Of a DNA stretch of 64,000 bases, positions 1 through 12,068 are shown piece after piece (position 1 is the stretch's first letter; each line of letters starts with the position of its first letter). The notes below the pieces were generated by a model. The model saw only the letters and a program-made list of their open reading frames with translations. It was not told where the DNA came from and ran no database searches. Location of the stretch: NCBI GenBank assembly GCA_020726505.1, contig JAHLEZ010000008.1:2108001-2172000 (forward strand), written 5' to 3'. Position numbers and translations under genes: made by a program. This DNA is from Leptodontidium sp. MPI-SDFR-AT-0119 (lineage: Eukaryota; Ascomycota; Leotiomycetes; Helotiales; Leptodontidiaceae).

Positions 1-967
1 CAACATTTCATATCTCTTCCCCAACATAGCCATCTACAAAGCACTTATTCTAAGATGTGAAAACAGTCTAACGAGATGTTACCACAACCCAGCAGATGCT
101 TTCAGAGCTGGAAAGCCTCTATAATCTTAACATTTGTGGCTAGTGGCCACAGTTCTTTTTTGGAATATTAGAAGCAAAGAGCAAAGAGAAAGCACGATGC
201 GATGAAAGATAAGTAAACAGACCATAATTATTCGCAACATTAACATCAAAACTATTTGCAGGTTTGCCAAAGTCATGGTACTACTCTTGTGGTCGACGGC
301 GAAACTACTTAGGTACCTATCTTTGGGTTGGGGTGGACATGGCCCTTAAGCCACTTGTTCATTCAATGCATGGAATAACATTGTGCGGAAGCAAAATTTA
401 TTCTTTGTTAGGCTGCTGAAGATGCTGTAAACCACTGTCTTGTATTCTCTGTCCTATATGCATGCTTTCAAGTCCTCCAAAACCGGTTGCTGCATGTGAA
501 AGGTGCCAATTTATGCATAGCTGCATCCCCAAAGAAATGAGAGGATACATTGCAGGCAGGCACGCCATTGTTTCCCTATGCTGTTAGGTATAAACATGCC
601 CTTGTTCACTGCACTGTATGTGTTCCTGTTTATCTTCCAGCGTCACTTGTGGCATTGAACGCGTACCCTGGTGTTTATATAGATTGCATTTGATTCCAAA
701 AATTGCCAATGAGGCTCTTGATGCATTTGAATTCACTTTTGTCATTTAAAATTGATGCCTAAGTCAATGTTTGTATTCACCGTTGTGTTCTTTCCGCGCT
801 AGAGCTCGATTAGGCCATGATGCGCCTTTCCCCCACAGCCTTTGTTGACTTTCGAGGGCAAACCTTCCCTCGAGAACACCAACCGCGACTGCGATCTCCC
901 ACAACTCTCATCTTTCACAACACCAGCAAGCAACTACCTGCCAACTGCCAGTTGCAGTTACATTAAC
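1..967. other. Intergenic, promoter side of the first gene
   Basis: No reading frame here looks like a protein. The stretch is AT-leaning. From about 840 onward it becomes C/T-rich, as is typical of fungal 5' leaders, just before the start at 968. An in-frame ATG at 842 would add 42 residues of unconserved-looking sequence and is probably leader. A gene lying to the left of the window could end here, but nothing shows it. Confidence 0.6.
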
Positions 968-2986
968 ATGGCGAAAAAGAAGCATGCTCGTGCCCAGAAT
1001 GGTGTCTCCAAGGGTGACCCCAAGACCGCCTCCAAGACCGTCTCGAAGGTCGCCGTTGCAACTCCTTCTTCGAGCAGTTCAGCTGTTGGTGTCAGTGCCT
1101 CTATGTCTACCGGCCCTCCTGCTACTGCGTACGCCCTGCTTGACAAGGTTAGTGGAATCTGCGCGTCTGATGCTGTTCGAAGCTTACAGTTCTTAGGATG
1201 TTGCTCAAGATGCTAACCTCCTCACCCCCGACCCCAACCTGATTTCGAAAGAGTCCCCTTCCATTACTCATGTCATTGCTGAGGTACGAATCGAGTGGGA
1301 TCCTAAATATCTTCGAAGGCTTACAAGCGACCAGGAAAAGAAGAAACCCACGCTCATGACTCTCCCAAATGAGATCAAGCAAAATATATGGACGATGGTA
1401 GTGGTCCTCCCCGAGGATATTACCCCAATTCAAAGTGAGTTGTCTCAATACTCCATGGGAATTTTGCCGCGTTGAATTTGTACATGAAAACCTGGGCTGA
1501 TTTATGATGTCTAAATAGTTGAACGGAATTCCAATAAGTTCATCTGGAGCCGCAACCAATTCGTCAGACCTGGCGCTCATAATATTTCCGCGGTCCCTCC
1601 TCTCATGGTAGTTAACCTCAGCTTTGTCAGCAAGGCAATGTACGATGAAGTTTCCAACACTCATGTAAGCCGTCCTCTTTCGGATCAAAGCGATGCTCTG
1701 GCATATGTTGGGAATATTTGAAACTAAACATCCTCCCAGATCTTCTACAAGTGCAACAAATTTGACTTCCGTGGATATCGCGAGGACTTCAAGGCCTACA
1801 TCGTGGGACTTACTGATGCTAGGAGACAAGCCATTAGATCCATGCACGTCGAATTGCGGCTTGATTGGGTACATCGGAGAAAGGAGTCCATGGTTCTTAT
1901 TGCTTCCTGCAAGGGTCTTCAGTCACTTGAGCTTTCCGTTGACACCACTCGCGAAGCCAACAACTTCAGAACTCTCTTGACCAGTAGAGAGAACAAGAAT
2001 GTACATGCGGTGAGCTGAGCTTTGGGCCCGTGCGAGGTTACACATGCTGACAGATGATACTCAAGGCTGTTCAGGGCTTGAAGAACCTTAGTCTTGTCGT
2101 CCCTACTACCGCCAGTATTACAGACCCCGGCCACACTAATTTGAGAGCTTCTTTCACAGCTTTCAAGAACGATCTGGCTGTGTCTATGGCGAAGCCACGT
2201 ACGGGTCATTACAATCTGAAGTTATTCCAGCAGGCTCAAGAGAGTGCCGATTTGCACGTTCATGGAGAAGGCCGCCTCTCGGAGGACAAGAAGCCTGGTA
2301 TCGTAAGTACTGCCCTCCTTTCTCGGGTCGATGTCTTTCTCGGAGGACTTCTTTGATATTCAGATTACCACTGACGATGCTTGAAATAGATCTCGAGCCG
2401 GACCCGTTCCCAAAAGGCTAAGTCCATTTCTGCTGATGGCATTCAGCCACCCAGAGATGATCCTAAGGTCAGTCAGTCCATTGTCTTTTGGTATTGCATG
2501 CCAGAGTACTGACCTATTGTACAGTATGATCTTAATGGATTTCTAGCCTGGTGTATCGAGAAAATCTTGGATAGCCGGGAGACTGGCTGCGATGACGGAT
2601 CCGCTGGTGTTGAATTCAAAGTCAAGTGCCAAGTCCACTCTTGTAGTTACCCAGTAGCCAATTTTGAAGGCCGCACAGAAACCAGTTGGGAGGATGCATC
2701 GGTTTTTGGTCCGGTGTTTCGAGACCGGGTCGTTGCGTTCTATCGATCGAACCCAGAGAAGCCAGGTCTCGACGCTGTCTATAACGAATGGCTCCGTCAG
2801 ATTGATGGCGAAGATGAGAACCCTGCCGTCAGACTGAATCAGCTGAAGGCTCTGGATACTGTTATGAGAAAGTTTGTTAAGGCGAAGGAAGTTGCAGCAA
2901 AGGCTGCGGCAAAGGCTGAGGCTGCGGCTGCTCGTGCCGAACGAGTTAAGGCATGGCAACTCGCGGAGCACATTGCAGACTCCTGA
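968..2986 (+). CDS. 2EXR/F-box-like domain protein, seven exons
   Basis: Exons by eye: 968-1147, 1197-1434, 1519-1664, 1740-2009, 2054-2302, 2390-2467 and 2525-2986, giving 540 residues with all phases closing. The start is MAKKKHARAQNG, a lysine-rich N-terminus that could be a nuclear signal. Around residues 120-135 comes LPNEIKQNIW, the entry motif of the fungal 2EXR/F-box-like family. It is followed by NKFIWSRNQF and a block with FYKCNKFDFRGYRED and ARRQAIRSMHVELR, the usual layout of that family. The C-terminus (KAKEVAAKAAAKAEAAAARAERVK) is an Ala/Lys/Glu helix, probably a coiled coil. Proteins of this type are numerous in filamentous fungi and mostly uncharacterised; a role as a ubiquitin-ligase adaptor is only a guess. 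A 51-nt in-frame stretch at 1282-1332 (gtacga...ccag) could be a further intron. Confidence 0.75.
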
Positions 2987-5900
2987 TGGATACTACAGAA
3001 TTCTCACCAAGGCTGGCCACTTTTAAGTACTGGCAATTGTCCTAGACAGTATGGGAGGATTTCTCATCATCGTGGTTGGTTTTTGCGATTTTTTCGTTTA
3101 CGGACGTTAGGGACATGCATTCGCGCAAGGGGTTTGTTCATTGATTTCGGCCCTTAGGCAGGAAGGAAACTGCTTTCCTTGGTAGATATCTACCTACATG
3201 CAATGAATCATCATCATTGATTCAGTCACAAATGATATACCAAAGCGTGACTTGTGAGATTGAAATGTTTACCTTAGCCGAGAGGGACCTAGTCTGTTTG
3301 TCGCTCAGCCGTTTGTAAGGCTTGTTTTTTTGTGCAACCCAATCCGAACCCTGGACCTTCAGGCTCAGAATTCCCATCCCTTCCTGACTTCTGTCCCCAT
3401 CACTCAAGTCGCCTCAGACAGGGGCTGCGTTGGGCTGAATAGGGGTAAAACGCCAAACGAACGAATCAGAGAAGCGAGACAGACAGATGCATGCGAAGGC
3501 CCAAGGAAAGGGATAGGAGGAAAGGAAAAGGTTTTTGTCTTCTTTCTTCTTCTATGCACTTGTTTTTTTTTCAGCCTATGGGGATTTAGAAGTTGGGCGT
3601 TTGAAACGGGATGCAGCCTTCAACTTTGAAGGGGGGAAAAGAGGGAGGGGAGGGGAGGGGAGGGGAGGAGGTTAAGCGTTGAGTGTTGAGGTTGCGTGCG
3701 GCTCGACGGCAAATGGGGAGATGGGTGATGAGATGTGATGGGTCTGTCTGTCTTCGTGATGCAGGTTGACGATCACATGCAAGACATTTGCGCAGTTGAA
3801 GCATGACCATGGGCGATCGGAATGAAGCGAGATGTGTGATGTGATGCCGGGCTTCTGGAAGATTGAGAGGGGCACGTAATTTCCACTTCCCTGGACATCG
3901 ATTATCAGACAGAGCAGGGACCATAGCTTACAGTAGGTAGCATTTTTGATATGGATAGGGAAGGCGATAATAAGAAAGCCTGCTATTAGGGGTAGAATGT
4001 TCGGAACGCATCTGAGATATATTGGTCTGATGCTTGATGTGCGGAGGACGAGGACTCCGGAGAGCTGGTGTAGCGTTTGAGGTGCCGGGACGTTGCAGGA
4101 ACGAGGGAGGCATGCGATGCTGATGTTCGAAGTGTGAGAGTCGTATAGATTGGTACTAGAGAGCATAGTTGGTACAGATGGTACGAAGTACTGTACATGC
4201 TCGGAGTTAAGGGGATTTATTCTTGTTCGTTCTCTTGCCCAGCCAGGGCTTGTCGTCACGCTGCAGTATCCCATACGATTTGGGTTCGGTGCGCATTGCG
4301 CCGCATGATGACTGAACGGAGTGAGTGATGTTTCTCTGGCTGCCTTCTGCTTCTCGTTTGACCTGCAGCTTTCCATCCATCCAGATGCAGGTCAGAGAGG
4401 GCGAAGTCAGAGTGACTCAGAGCTATTGATCCTGTATGCTGGATCCGGAGGCGTGGAACTGGAGGATTCTGTACCGTGCTGGAACTTAGGAGAAAGCAAG
4501 AAAGAATGTATTGGCTACGAATGGATTGCTACAGCAGTCCAACTGTCGCCTCAGGAGGCGAAGGAGGAAGCTGGGTTGTAAAAGGGGTGCCTAACAGCTC
4601 TAACTTTTTTTTGAAGCGCAACGGCTGAAGCCAGACGGAGAATGGCGTGGCTTTGACTGGTACACGCAGCTTCTTGGAGGGCTCCTTGGTTGGCATGCGA
4701 GAATTCTATCATCTGATGCTTGACTTGCTCAATGAATCACCAGTGGTTGGCTTGGCCGAGTATTCGGATGTTTGCTAGGGAATAAGTCGCAGAAGGGTCG
4801 GGCGATATGCGGTAAGTCCAGTACTCGGGGGAGGCTCCGGGACAGGCTTTTTAATTTTATTGTAGGGTTTGAGCAAGAGGATTGGTTCTGAAAGACTGCG
4901 GATGGTGCCACAGACCTGAAGTCTAGCAGAACATCAAAGCTGGAAAAAGTCTCATCAGCCCGACTCACCTGAGGGCAACTGCATGGCCTGAGTCGAAAGT
5001 TAGAGCAAGCAGGCATGCTTGTTTGTAAAAGAAAGAAACGAAGGCCCTGTTTGCTGAGGGAGAGAGTGGGATGACATGATAACTCCGTTTGCATCCCACC
5101 CAATGGGACAAAAAAAGGAATGAAAAAAAAAGGGATGAAATTGTTTCCTGCTGGTCCGTCTTTCTTTCGGATGAAGATGGGAAATTCGGAATTCGTTCCA
5201 GAAGTCAAGGAAACATTTCAAGGGGCGGCCCCTCCCTCCTAATCCCGGTGGTAGTGTGTTTGAAGGAGTCCCCCGGCAGGACCCTGCACCATCAGAAATG
5301 GTCTGATCGTTCAATCTAACTTTTTTTTGATAATACTGTAAGACAACGGACTTTTTTCTTCTCCTAGAGAATGTTAAGATTTCTTGAGGACGAGAAAATC
5401 AAGCTCGGAATGGGATAGAAAGAAGACACCTTTGACTTTTTGCGGAGAAGGTGATACTGCAGTGAGAGTAAGATGTACAGAAAAGTGGTAGGGATTGTGC
5501 TGCATTCGGGGTTGATATCAGACCAGATCCGGCTATTGGAAGGATAATAATTGATGCCTTTCGGCTGACGATACCCACTGCTCGTGATGCTTCCTTTGGA
5601 CTTCCGAGTCGTGGGAATTTTGAGGTTCCAGATCTTGCCTATATCTGGAGGCGATGTGATCTCTGAGTCTCCTCTCAGCCATTGAGGAATCTTATTTGTC
5701 CATTCGGTAGAAGAGCCCGGATCTCGCGTGTCTCTAATGGGAGAAAGCTGAGTCTTGAATGAATGTCTTTATCTGCGGTAAACTCAGAAGTGATTCAAAG
5801 AACACAATGAAACCCATGTAATGAGTCAGTGCTTGCTAGGTTGGTATGGACCATGATTTGGTTCATCTGGCTTTGTGATTGTGAAAGTACCGATCATTGT

Positions 5901-6499
5901 ATGGTCAGGAACTAGGGCTGCAGGAAGGATGAACAGGCCTAAAACCACGGTGCAGATTCACAACACTGTTTCAAAGCGACTTTATATTTTAGTGTCATGA
6001 AGGATGAAGATTTGAAAGTCCTCAGATTTACGGACGATCTAGGCAAAGGAGGGAGAAAGGAGATTATGTTGTGCTAGGCTGGCTGACACTACTAGCAGCT
6101 GCTTAATTACTTTTTGTGCAACCAAGATCCTAGATCTGACCAAACATAAATAGATAGACAGACCAAGCCAAGAGAGAGATGCATGGAAGGACTGTAAATA
6201 TCTGCTTTGCTTTGCGTACTGTAGAAATGAATACTTTTTATATAGTTATTGACAACGCTATGCAACTGTACTGAACTGTACTGCTACTGAACGCGGATCC
6301 AGTTAGGCTTGTTACGAGTCCTATGGCGGCCAGCCCGCCTGCCCATCTTGCCCTAGGCTTCCAATTATGCGGACAGTGAGCCAATATTGCACATCTTCGC
6401 AGAGCTGGCCTTCCAATCCCTTACCATTGCCATGATCATGACCTCCCATTCACCATCCCAAATCTGATTCCCAGTTAACTCAATTGATTGTGATTGTGA
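2987..6499. other. 3.5-kb tract without a convincing gene
   Basis: Both strands were read. The frames present (for example 3672-4376 minus, 4321-4581 plus and 4729-5208 minus) have no recognisable motif and no splice sites that extend them. The tract holds the 3' end of the first gene, a G-rich repeat at 3631-3671, A-rich runs near 5105-5135, and the distal promoter of the eIF4G gene. I see no transposon ends or transposase remnants. A long non-coding transcript cannot be excluded. Confidence 0.55.
3631..3671 (+). repeat. G-rich (GGGGA)n tract, potential G-quadruplex
   Basis: Runs of three to six G separated by single A or short A-rich spacers: six G, then GAGGGA, then four GGGG units each followed by A, then GAGG. 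More than four G-runs with one-base loops fit the classical G-quadruplex pattern on the plus strand. It lies in the gene-free tract, about 650 bp after the first gene and far from any start codon. Confidence 0.7.
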
Positions 6500-7109
6500 A
6501 TGCGAATGACAATCAATGAATCTGCTCTGTGCTTCTTCCACTTGCTCTTCCTCTTCCTCCCAGCCGTCGCCTTCGCCCTCCGTACTCGCGTTCACGCTAG
6601 AGCTAAGCGAGGGCCCGCGCCCCCAGTCCTGTCCCAGAGCAAATTATTCCCTCCGCGAGAAATTCTGTTCTCCCTCCCCAACTCTTCTGAACATCAGAAC
6701 CCCCATCATCGCAAACCACCCCCCCCAACTACTCCGGCGAACTCTTCTATTCGTAGGAGACACTTCGCGGCAGGAATAGTCCTTCGATACTTCGCAGTAC
6801 TCGATTTAATACTTCCCAGCCCCGTTTCGACGACTTGCTGCGACACACTCCTTCAAACGAGAAAAGAGCGCCTGCTGAGGCCATCTTTGGAAACACCACC
6901 CCCCAAGAGCGATTCATTTCGACTCTACCTCGATCTCCACTCCCTCCACGATCAGTCTCAGCGACTTGGTTTCGACTTCTCAATAGAACGGATCGGATTT
7001 GACATCTGGTCTACACTTCTGCGATCGAAATCTGCACTGTTTGCTCGTCGCGACGTCATTAATTTCTCCCCCGAAAACACACGAGGTCGCCTTCGAAAAA
7101 GACAACTCT
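6500..7109 (+). promoter_or_regulatory. Long leader of eIF4G with upstream ORFs
   Basis: A C/T-rich stretch of about 600 bp precedes the chosen eIF4G start. It holds ATGs at 6500 and 6516 that open overlapping frames out of phase with eIF4G. The 6500 frame runs past the eIF4G start to 7303; the 6516 frame ends at 6779. A further ATG at 6999 is in phase and would add 37 residues. If the transcript begins upstream of 6500, these would act as upstream ORFs on a translation factor's own mRNA. The transcription start is not visible from sequence. Confidence 0.4.
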
Positions 7110-10100
7110 ATGACTTCCGTTTCTCAACAATCACAAATCCCCAACCAGGCCCCAAACTCCACGAGCGCGTCGCAGCCCACCCTGTCGTACGCCTCTACCG
7201 CGAAGAAGGCAGTCTCGTCGCCACCGAACGCGACGGGATCCTCGACTCCCTCACCCGCCGTGGCTGTTGGAGGCTCTGGGCCGGTACAACATGGAAAGAG
7301 TAGCTCGATCTCGCCGATGAATGGCAAGCCGGCTATTTCTCCTGCTGTACCGGCAGTTTCTGCACCTGCGATCGCCCATAGCAGCTCTGCAACAAATGGT
7401 TCTGCCGCTGATCACAGTCGCAAAACCTCGGTCACAATTGGCGCAAATGGTATGAATGGAGGTCCTGTTGGCGGCATTAAGATTCAATTCGGATCAGTCC
7501 CAGAGTCATCTCCAAAGGTTGCTCACGGAACCCCTGAAGGCAATCACAGCACAACCTCAGCACCGATTGCGATTCCCAACCCAAGAGTCACCGACCCATC
7601 GCACTCACCATCCCCAATCCCTGCGCCATCTGCCAGCGGCGGCAAGCCCCCATCTGGTCTTGGTCAAGGTAGCAATGCTCCCATGCTTTTCGGCAGCTTC
7701 GACAATGTGAGTTTGATTTCTTTCCGTTTGCGTGGGCGTTTGACTAATCAATGATGTTCTACAGCAACGTCACGGGCAACGAACACCTAGCAACCAAGGA
7801 GCTCTTGCACCAGGCAGCCAACAAGCAGGTCACATCCGTCAAGAGTCTGCCCAGTCTGTACAGAGCGATATGAGCAATCACGCTGGAGGCAATCCAGGCC
7901 GAGGGGGATACTCTGGTCGAGGCCGAGGTGGCAATAATTTCAATCCAACCTTCCAGCAGCCACAGCAGCAGATGGGATATCCTCCACAAAACACATTCAG
8001 ACCGTCCGGCAACCAGCCTCGCGGTGCCATGGCTGCGCCATTCCAAAGCCAAGGTCGCCCTCCATTCCCAAACTCACCTCACCAGGCTGCACGCAGTCCG
8101 AACCTTGCGAACTCGATCCCTGGCGGTTCAATGCCTGGCACTCCAAACATGAACCAAGCCATGCCGATGCCAAATCCGCAACAATTCCCCTACTACCCAC
8201 AAATGCACCAACAAGTAACTCACCCTTCTCACTTCAGTCACCCCACAGAATTCCCTCCCAAACCACACCCCAGCAAGGGCAAAAAGAACAAAGCATGGCA
8301 AAACAAGTCAAATGAGCAGTCCTCAAACCGTCAGCGCGCACGAGAGCCTTCAAGAGAAGTCGCTCGTTCCGTCTACACGACTGAAGAGCCAATACCCCCA
8401 ATCCGTGAAAGGAAGGCCCCGTTCAATATGATGGGAGATTCGAGGCCTGGTCCACTGCCGATCAGTCATGGCATGCCAAATGAGTCGCATGCTCCCTCGA
8501 ACCGCACACATCATAACGGGAGCGAAAAACTTCCTGCCCTTCCCCCTTTCGTTTCTCAAAATCCCCAAAATCCAAAGGTTCAAACTATTGACCTCGCTCC
8601 TGAAACCCATAACTTTGAAATGTACTTACACGTTGCGAAGCAGTACCCTGGTTACCAACAACCACCATACGGCCCAGACTCGCGCGGGATGCCCATGGGC
8701 GGAATGCCATATACTTCCTATGGGCAGATGGGACAGATGACACACATGGGCTATCCAGCTCCTTCATCCCCTCAACCTCCCTTCCAGCAGCCGACCCAGT
8801 ACACTCCTGGTCAGTACAACGGTGGCGGGCAATCGATGTCACGCAACGGTTCCCAAATGTCAGAACGGCCAGCATCGAGCATGGGTCAGCCTGGCACACC
8901 TTCAATGGCCCCGGTTTCTCACGCACAGCATACTCCCCAACCCAAGCCTAACACTCCTGCCTCGCCAGCTTTTGCGAGACCCACTCGAAAGAGTGCTGCT
9001 ATTGTCATTAAGAGACCTGATGGCGAGGCACTAGATATTGGAAGCTTCAAAGCTGCTCCAGCTTCTCCTGCCCCTAGCCAGCGTTCCAGAACACCACCTG
9101 TTATCGCGTCTACGCCAACTCCCCCACCAAAGTCGGCTACTCCTCAGCACACTCGTACAGATAGCGCCCCTCCCCACAAGACTCAGGAACAAATCCGTCT
9201 TGAGATTGTTGAGAAGGTCCGAAAGTCTAAGGAAGAGGAAGATGCGGCGAACTCTGCCAAGGTAGCTGCAGAGGCCAAGCTAAAGGAGGAAGAGAAGGCG
9301 AAGGAGGAGGCTAAGGCTGCTGAGGAGCGGAAGGTCAAGGAAGAGGCTGAAGCCAAGGCTGCCGCTGAGAAGGCGAAGCAGGAAGAGGAAGACGAGTTGG
9401 AGCGCCAGATCCAAGAAATGGAGGCAGCTGAGGCCGAGAGAGAAAAGAAGGAGGCAGAACTCCTTGCAAAGCGTCAAGCTGAGAAAAAGGCTGCCGAAGC
9501 TGCCAATGCTGAGAAGAGAAAGGCAGAAGCAGCAGCAAATGATGCTAAGCTCAAGGAGCAAGAGCGTGAGATGGAGCGCTTGGAAGACGAGAAGGAACGA
9601 AAGCGTGCTGAGGCAGAGGCAAAGGCTGCAGGTGGGGACAAGGCTTCCGAAGAAACAAAGGATGCTGCAAAGCCTGGACCCAGTACCCCCAGTACTTTAG
9701 CTACGAAGCTATCCAATCTCACCTTGGGTACAGACAGCGGTGCATCGACCCCTGACTCTGATAGCTCTATGGGTCCTCCTCCCAAAGTCAACCCAGCTGA
9801 GAAGCGTGGTAAGCCAGCAGCACTCAACCTGGCTCCGCTTAACACCAAGCCTATTGAACCTCCTCAACCTAGCGCCGCACTTCAATCACTCAAGTCGGCT
9901 CGCTTCCTCACAGTTTTGAACTCTTCTCTCTATCCCCCCAACATCAGTTCACCAAATCCTGCTCTCAACTCCGCTGTCACTACGAAGGGCAAGAGTTTCA
10001 AGTATGATAAGGAGTTCTTGCTTCAATTCCAGAAGGTCTTTGTTGAGAAACCATCGATGGAGTTTGAGTCCCAAATCAAGGCTCTTATTGGAGATGGTGA

Positions 10101-12068
10101 TGGAGGCTCTGCTAGACCAGGCTCTGCTCGACCTGGCGGCGGCGGTGGGAGCATGGGTCCCAGACAAAACTCTTCTCGAAACAACCCACCTGGTGCTTTC
10201 GCTATGGGCTCTTTCGGTGCTGTTGGTGGCAAGACGCTTCCTCCTGGAACCACTTCAGAGATGCGCTTCGCCATGGCTAGCGGTGCTATGCCCCGTCCTC
10301 AACCAACCGCCACTACCTCATTCAATCGGGCCGGCGGTGCTGGCTTCCCTGGTGGTAATCAAATGGCACGTGGCATTTCAAACTCTGGTATGAACAACGC
10401 GCCTCACTCACCTCGCCAACAAAGCAGAACACAACGTGGCGGAAGCAGAAAAGACAACTTCCAAGGCTCCAACGCGAAGCAAGAGGCACAAGCAGCAAAG
10501 ACTATGCCACTTACTGCCGGCATGGATCTCAAGCCAATTCAAATCACGGCGAATGGATGGAAGCCTCGCACACCTGGTCAAAATCAGTCTGCCACTGGTG
10601 CAGCTGGTCCTACTCCTGGCTCATCAGGTGCTACCGGACATATGGAACCCGACATGGTTCAGCGAAAGGTGAAGGCAGCTCTGAACAAGATGACTCCTGA
10701 GAAGTTCGACAAGATTGCGGACCAGATTCTCACCATCGCTGCCCAGTCCAAAGATGAAGCTGATGGACGAACTCTCCGACAAGTCATTCAACTCACCTTC
10801 GAAAAGGCTACTGATGAGGCTCACTGGGCTTCTATGTATGCCAAGTTCTGCAAGCGTATGCTGGAGACTATGAGCCCTGAAATCAAGGATGAGAGCATCA
10901 CCGACAAGAATGGCAACATCGTTTCAGGTGGTAATCTTTTCCGAAAGTACTTGCTTAACAGGTGTCAAGAAGAGTTTGAGCGCGGTTGGAAGATGGATCT
11001 CCCAGAGAAGCCAGAGGGTGAGCGGGAAGACGCCAAGACCGAGGAGGCAGCCATGCTGTCAGATGAGTACTACGTCGCCGCTACTGCCAAGCGTCGTGGC
11101 CTTGGTCTTGTTCAGTTCATCGGTGAGCTGTACAAGCTGAGCATGCTTACGGAGCGTATCATGCACGAGTGTGTGAAGAAGCTCGTCGACTACACTGGTA
11201 TTCCCGATGAGGCCGAAATCGAATCTCTGACGAAGCTTCTGAAGACGATCGGTTTCAACTTGGATAGCACTGAGAAGGGCAAACCAATGATGGACGTATA
11301 CTTCCAGCGTATCCAGAGCATGATCGATACACCTGAATTACCAAGTCGTCTGAGATTCATGCTCATGGATATTATCGATTTGCGAAAGAAGCGCTGGCAA
11401 TCGAAGGACAACAACAAGGGTCCAATGACTCTTGATGAAATCCGAGTTGAGGTATGTTTCCCCCCCACGACTTGATAGCTGCAAACGGTTTACTAACTTC
11501 TAACAGGCCGAAGCAGCTGCAAGTCAAAAGGCCGCTGAGAACAATGCCCGTGGCAGTCAGCGCGGAGGCGGTCGTATGCAAATGGGTCGGGGCGATTCAA
11601 GAAATTTCTCCAACCAATACAACCAACCACCTGTTGATTACCAGAAGAACACTGTTGGTATGGATGACCTTCGCCGTCTCACCAACAAGAACGCCAGCAG
11701 AGCTTCCAGCCAGCAGATGTCATTTGGTCCAACATCGATGTTCTCGTCGCGCAGCAACAGTGGTCGCAAGATGGGTCCCGGCGGTTCATTAAGCAGAACA
11801 GGAGAGGATTCTGGAGCTTCGTCAAGAACAGGCACACCACCCCACAAGGAAAAGGAGTCTGCTACTTCCGCAAATGCATTCAGGTATGTCCCCGCACTCG
11901 GCGCTCCCTAAGATCTCGTTTCTAACTTTTCACAGTCTTCTTGCAGGATTAGGCTCTGGTGATCACGAGAACCCAACCTCGCCACCTTCAACATCTGTCT
12001 CCCCCGCTTTGTCAAAGGCTACACCTGCATCCGCAGACAAGTCTGGCGACAAGGAGAGCGAGTCATGA
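7110..12068 (+). CDS. TIF4631: Translation initiation factor eIF4G
   Basis: Scaffold of the cap-binding eIF4F complex; it bridges eIF4E, eIF4A and the poly(A)-binding protein in the cytoplasm. Exons 7110-7706, 7765-11451, 11507-11883 and 11936-12068 give 1597 residues with closed phases. The first 600 residues are low-complexity, rich in Ser, Pro, Gln and Gly (RGG-like near residue 240). A highly charged Glu/Lys/Ala helix covers about 670-825. The eIF4E-binding motif YDKEFLL (YxxxxL plus hydrophobic) begins near residue 946. The MIF4G domain runs from about 1160 (MVQRKVKAALNKMTPEKFDK) to about 1420 (RFMLMDIIDLRKKRW). The tail is again Ser/Arg/Gly-rich. The start MTSVSQQSQ was chosen because the following STAKKA region is typical of fungal eIF4G; an in-frame ATG at 6999 is the alternative. 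Confidence 0.95.

Noticed and set aside
300..321. TAGGTAC-type motif seen here and again in several spacers (21177, 21349, 42811, 50691)
   Set aside because: A six- to seven-base string is expected several times by chance in the total intergenic length, and positions relative to starts do not agree.
3320..3370. tRNA B-box-like string (minus strand GGGTTCGGATTGGG)
   Set aside because: The flanking bases do not form a five-pair T stem and no A box, anticodon arm or acceptor stem can be drawn.
9280..9561. Leu-rich minus-strand frame with apparent membrane helices inside eIF4G
   Set aside because: It is the antisense of the Glu/Lys-rich helix of eIF4G, which always reads as Leu/Phe/Ser on the opposite strand.
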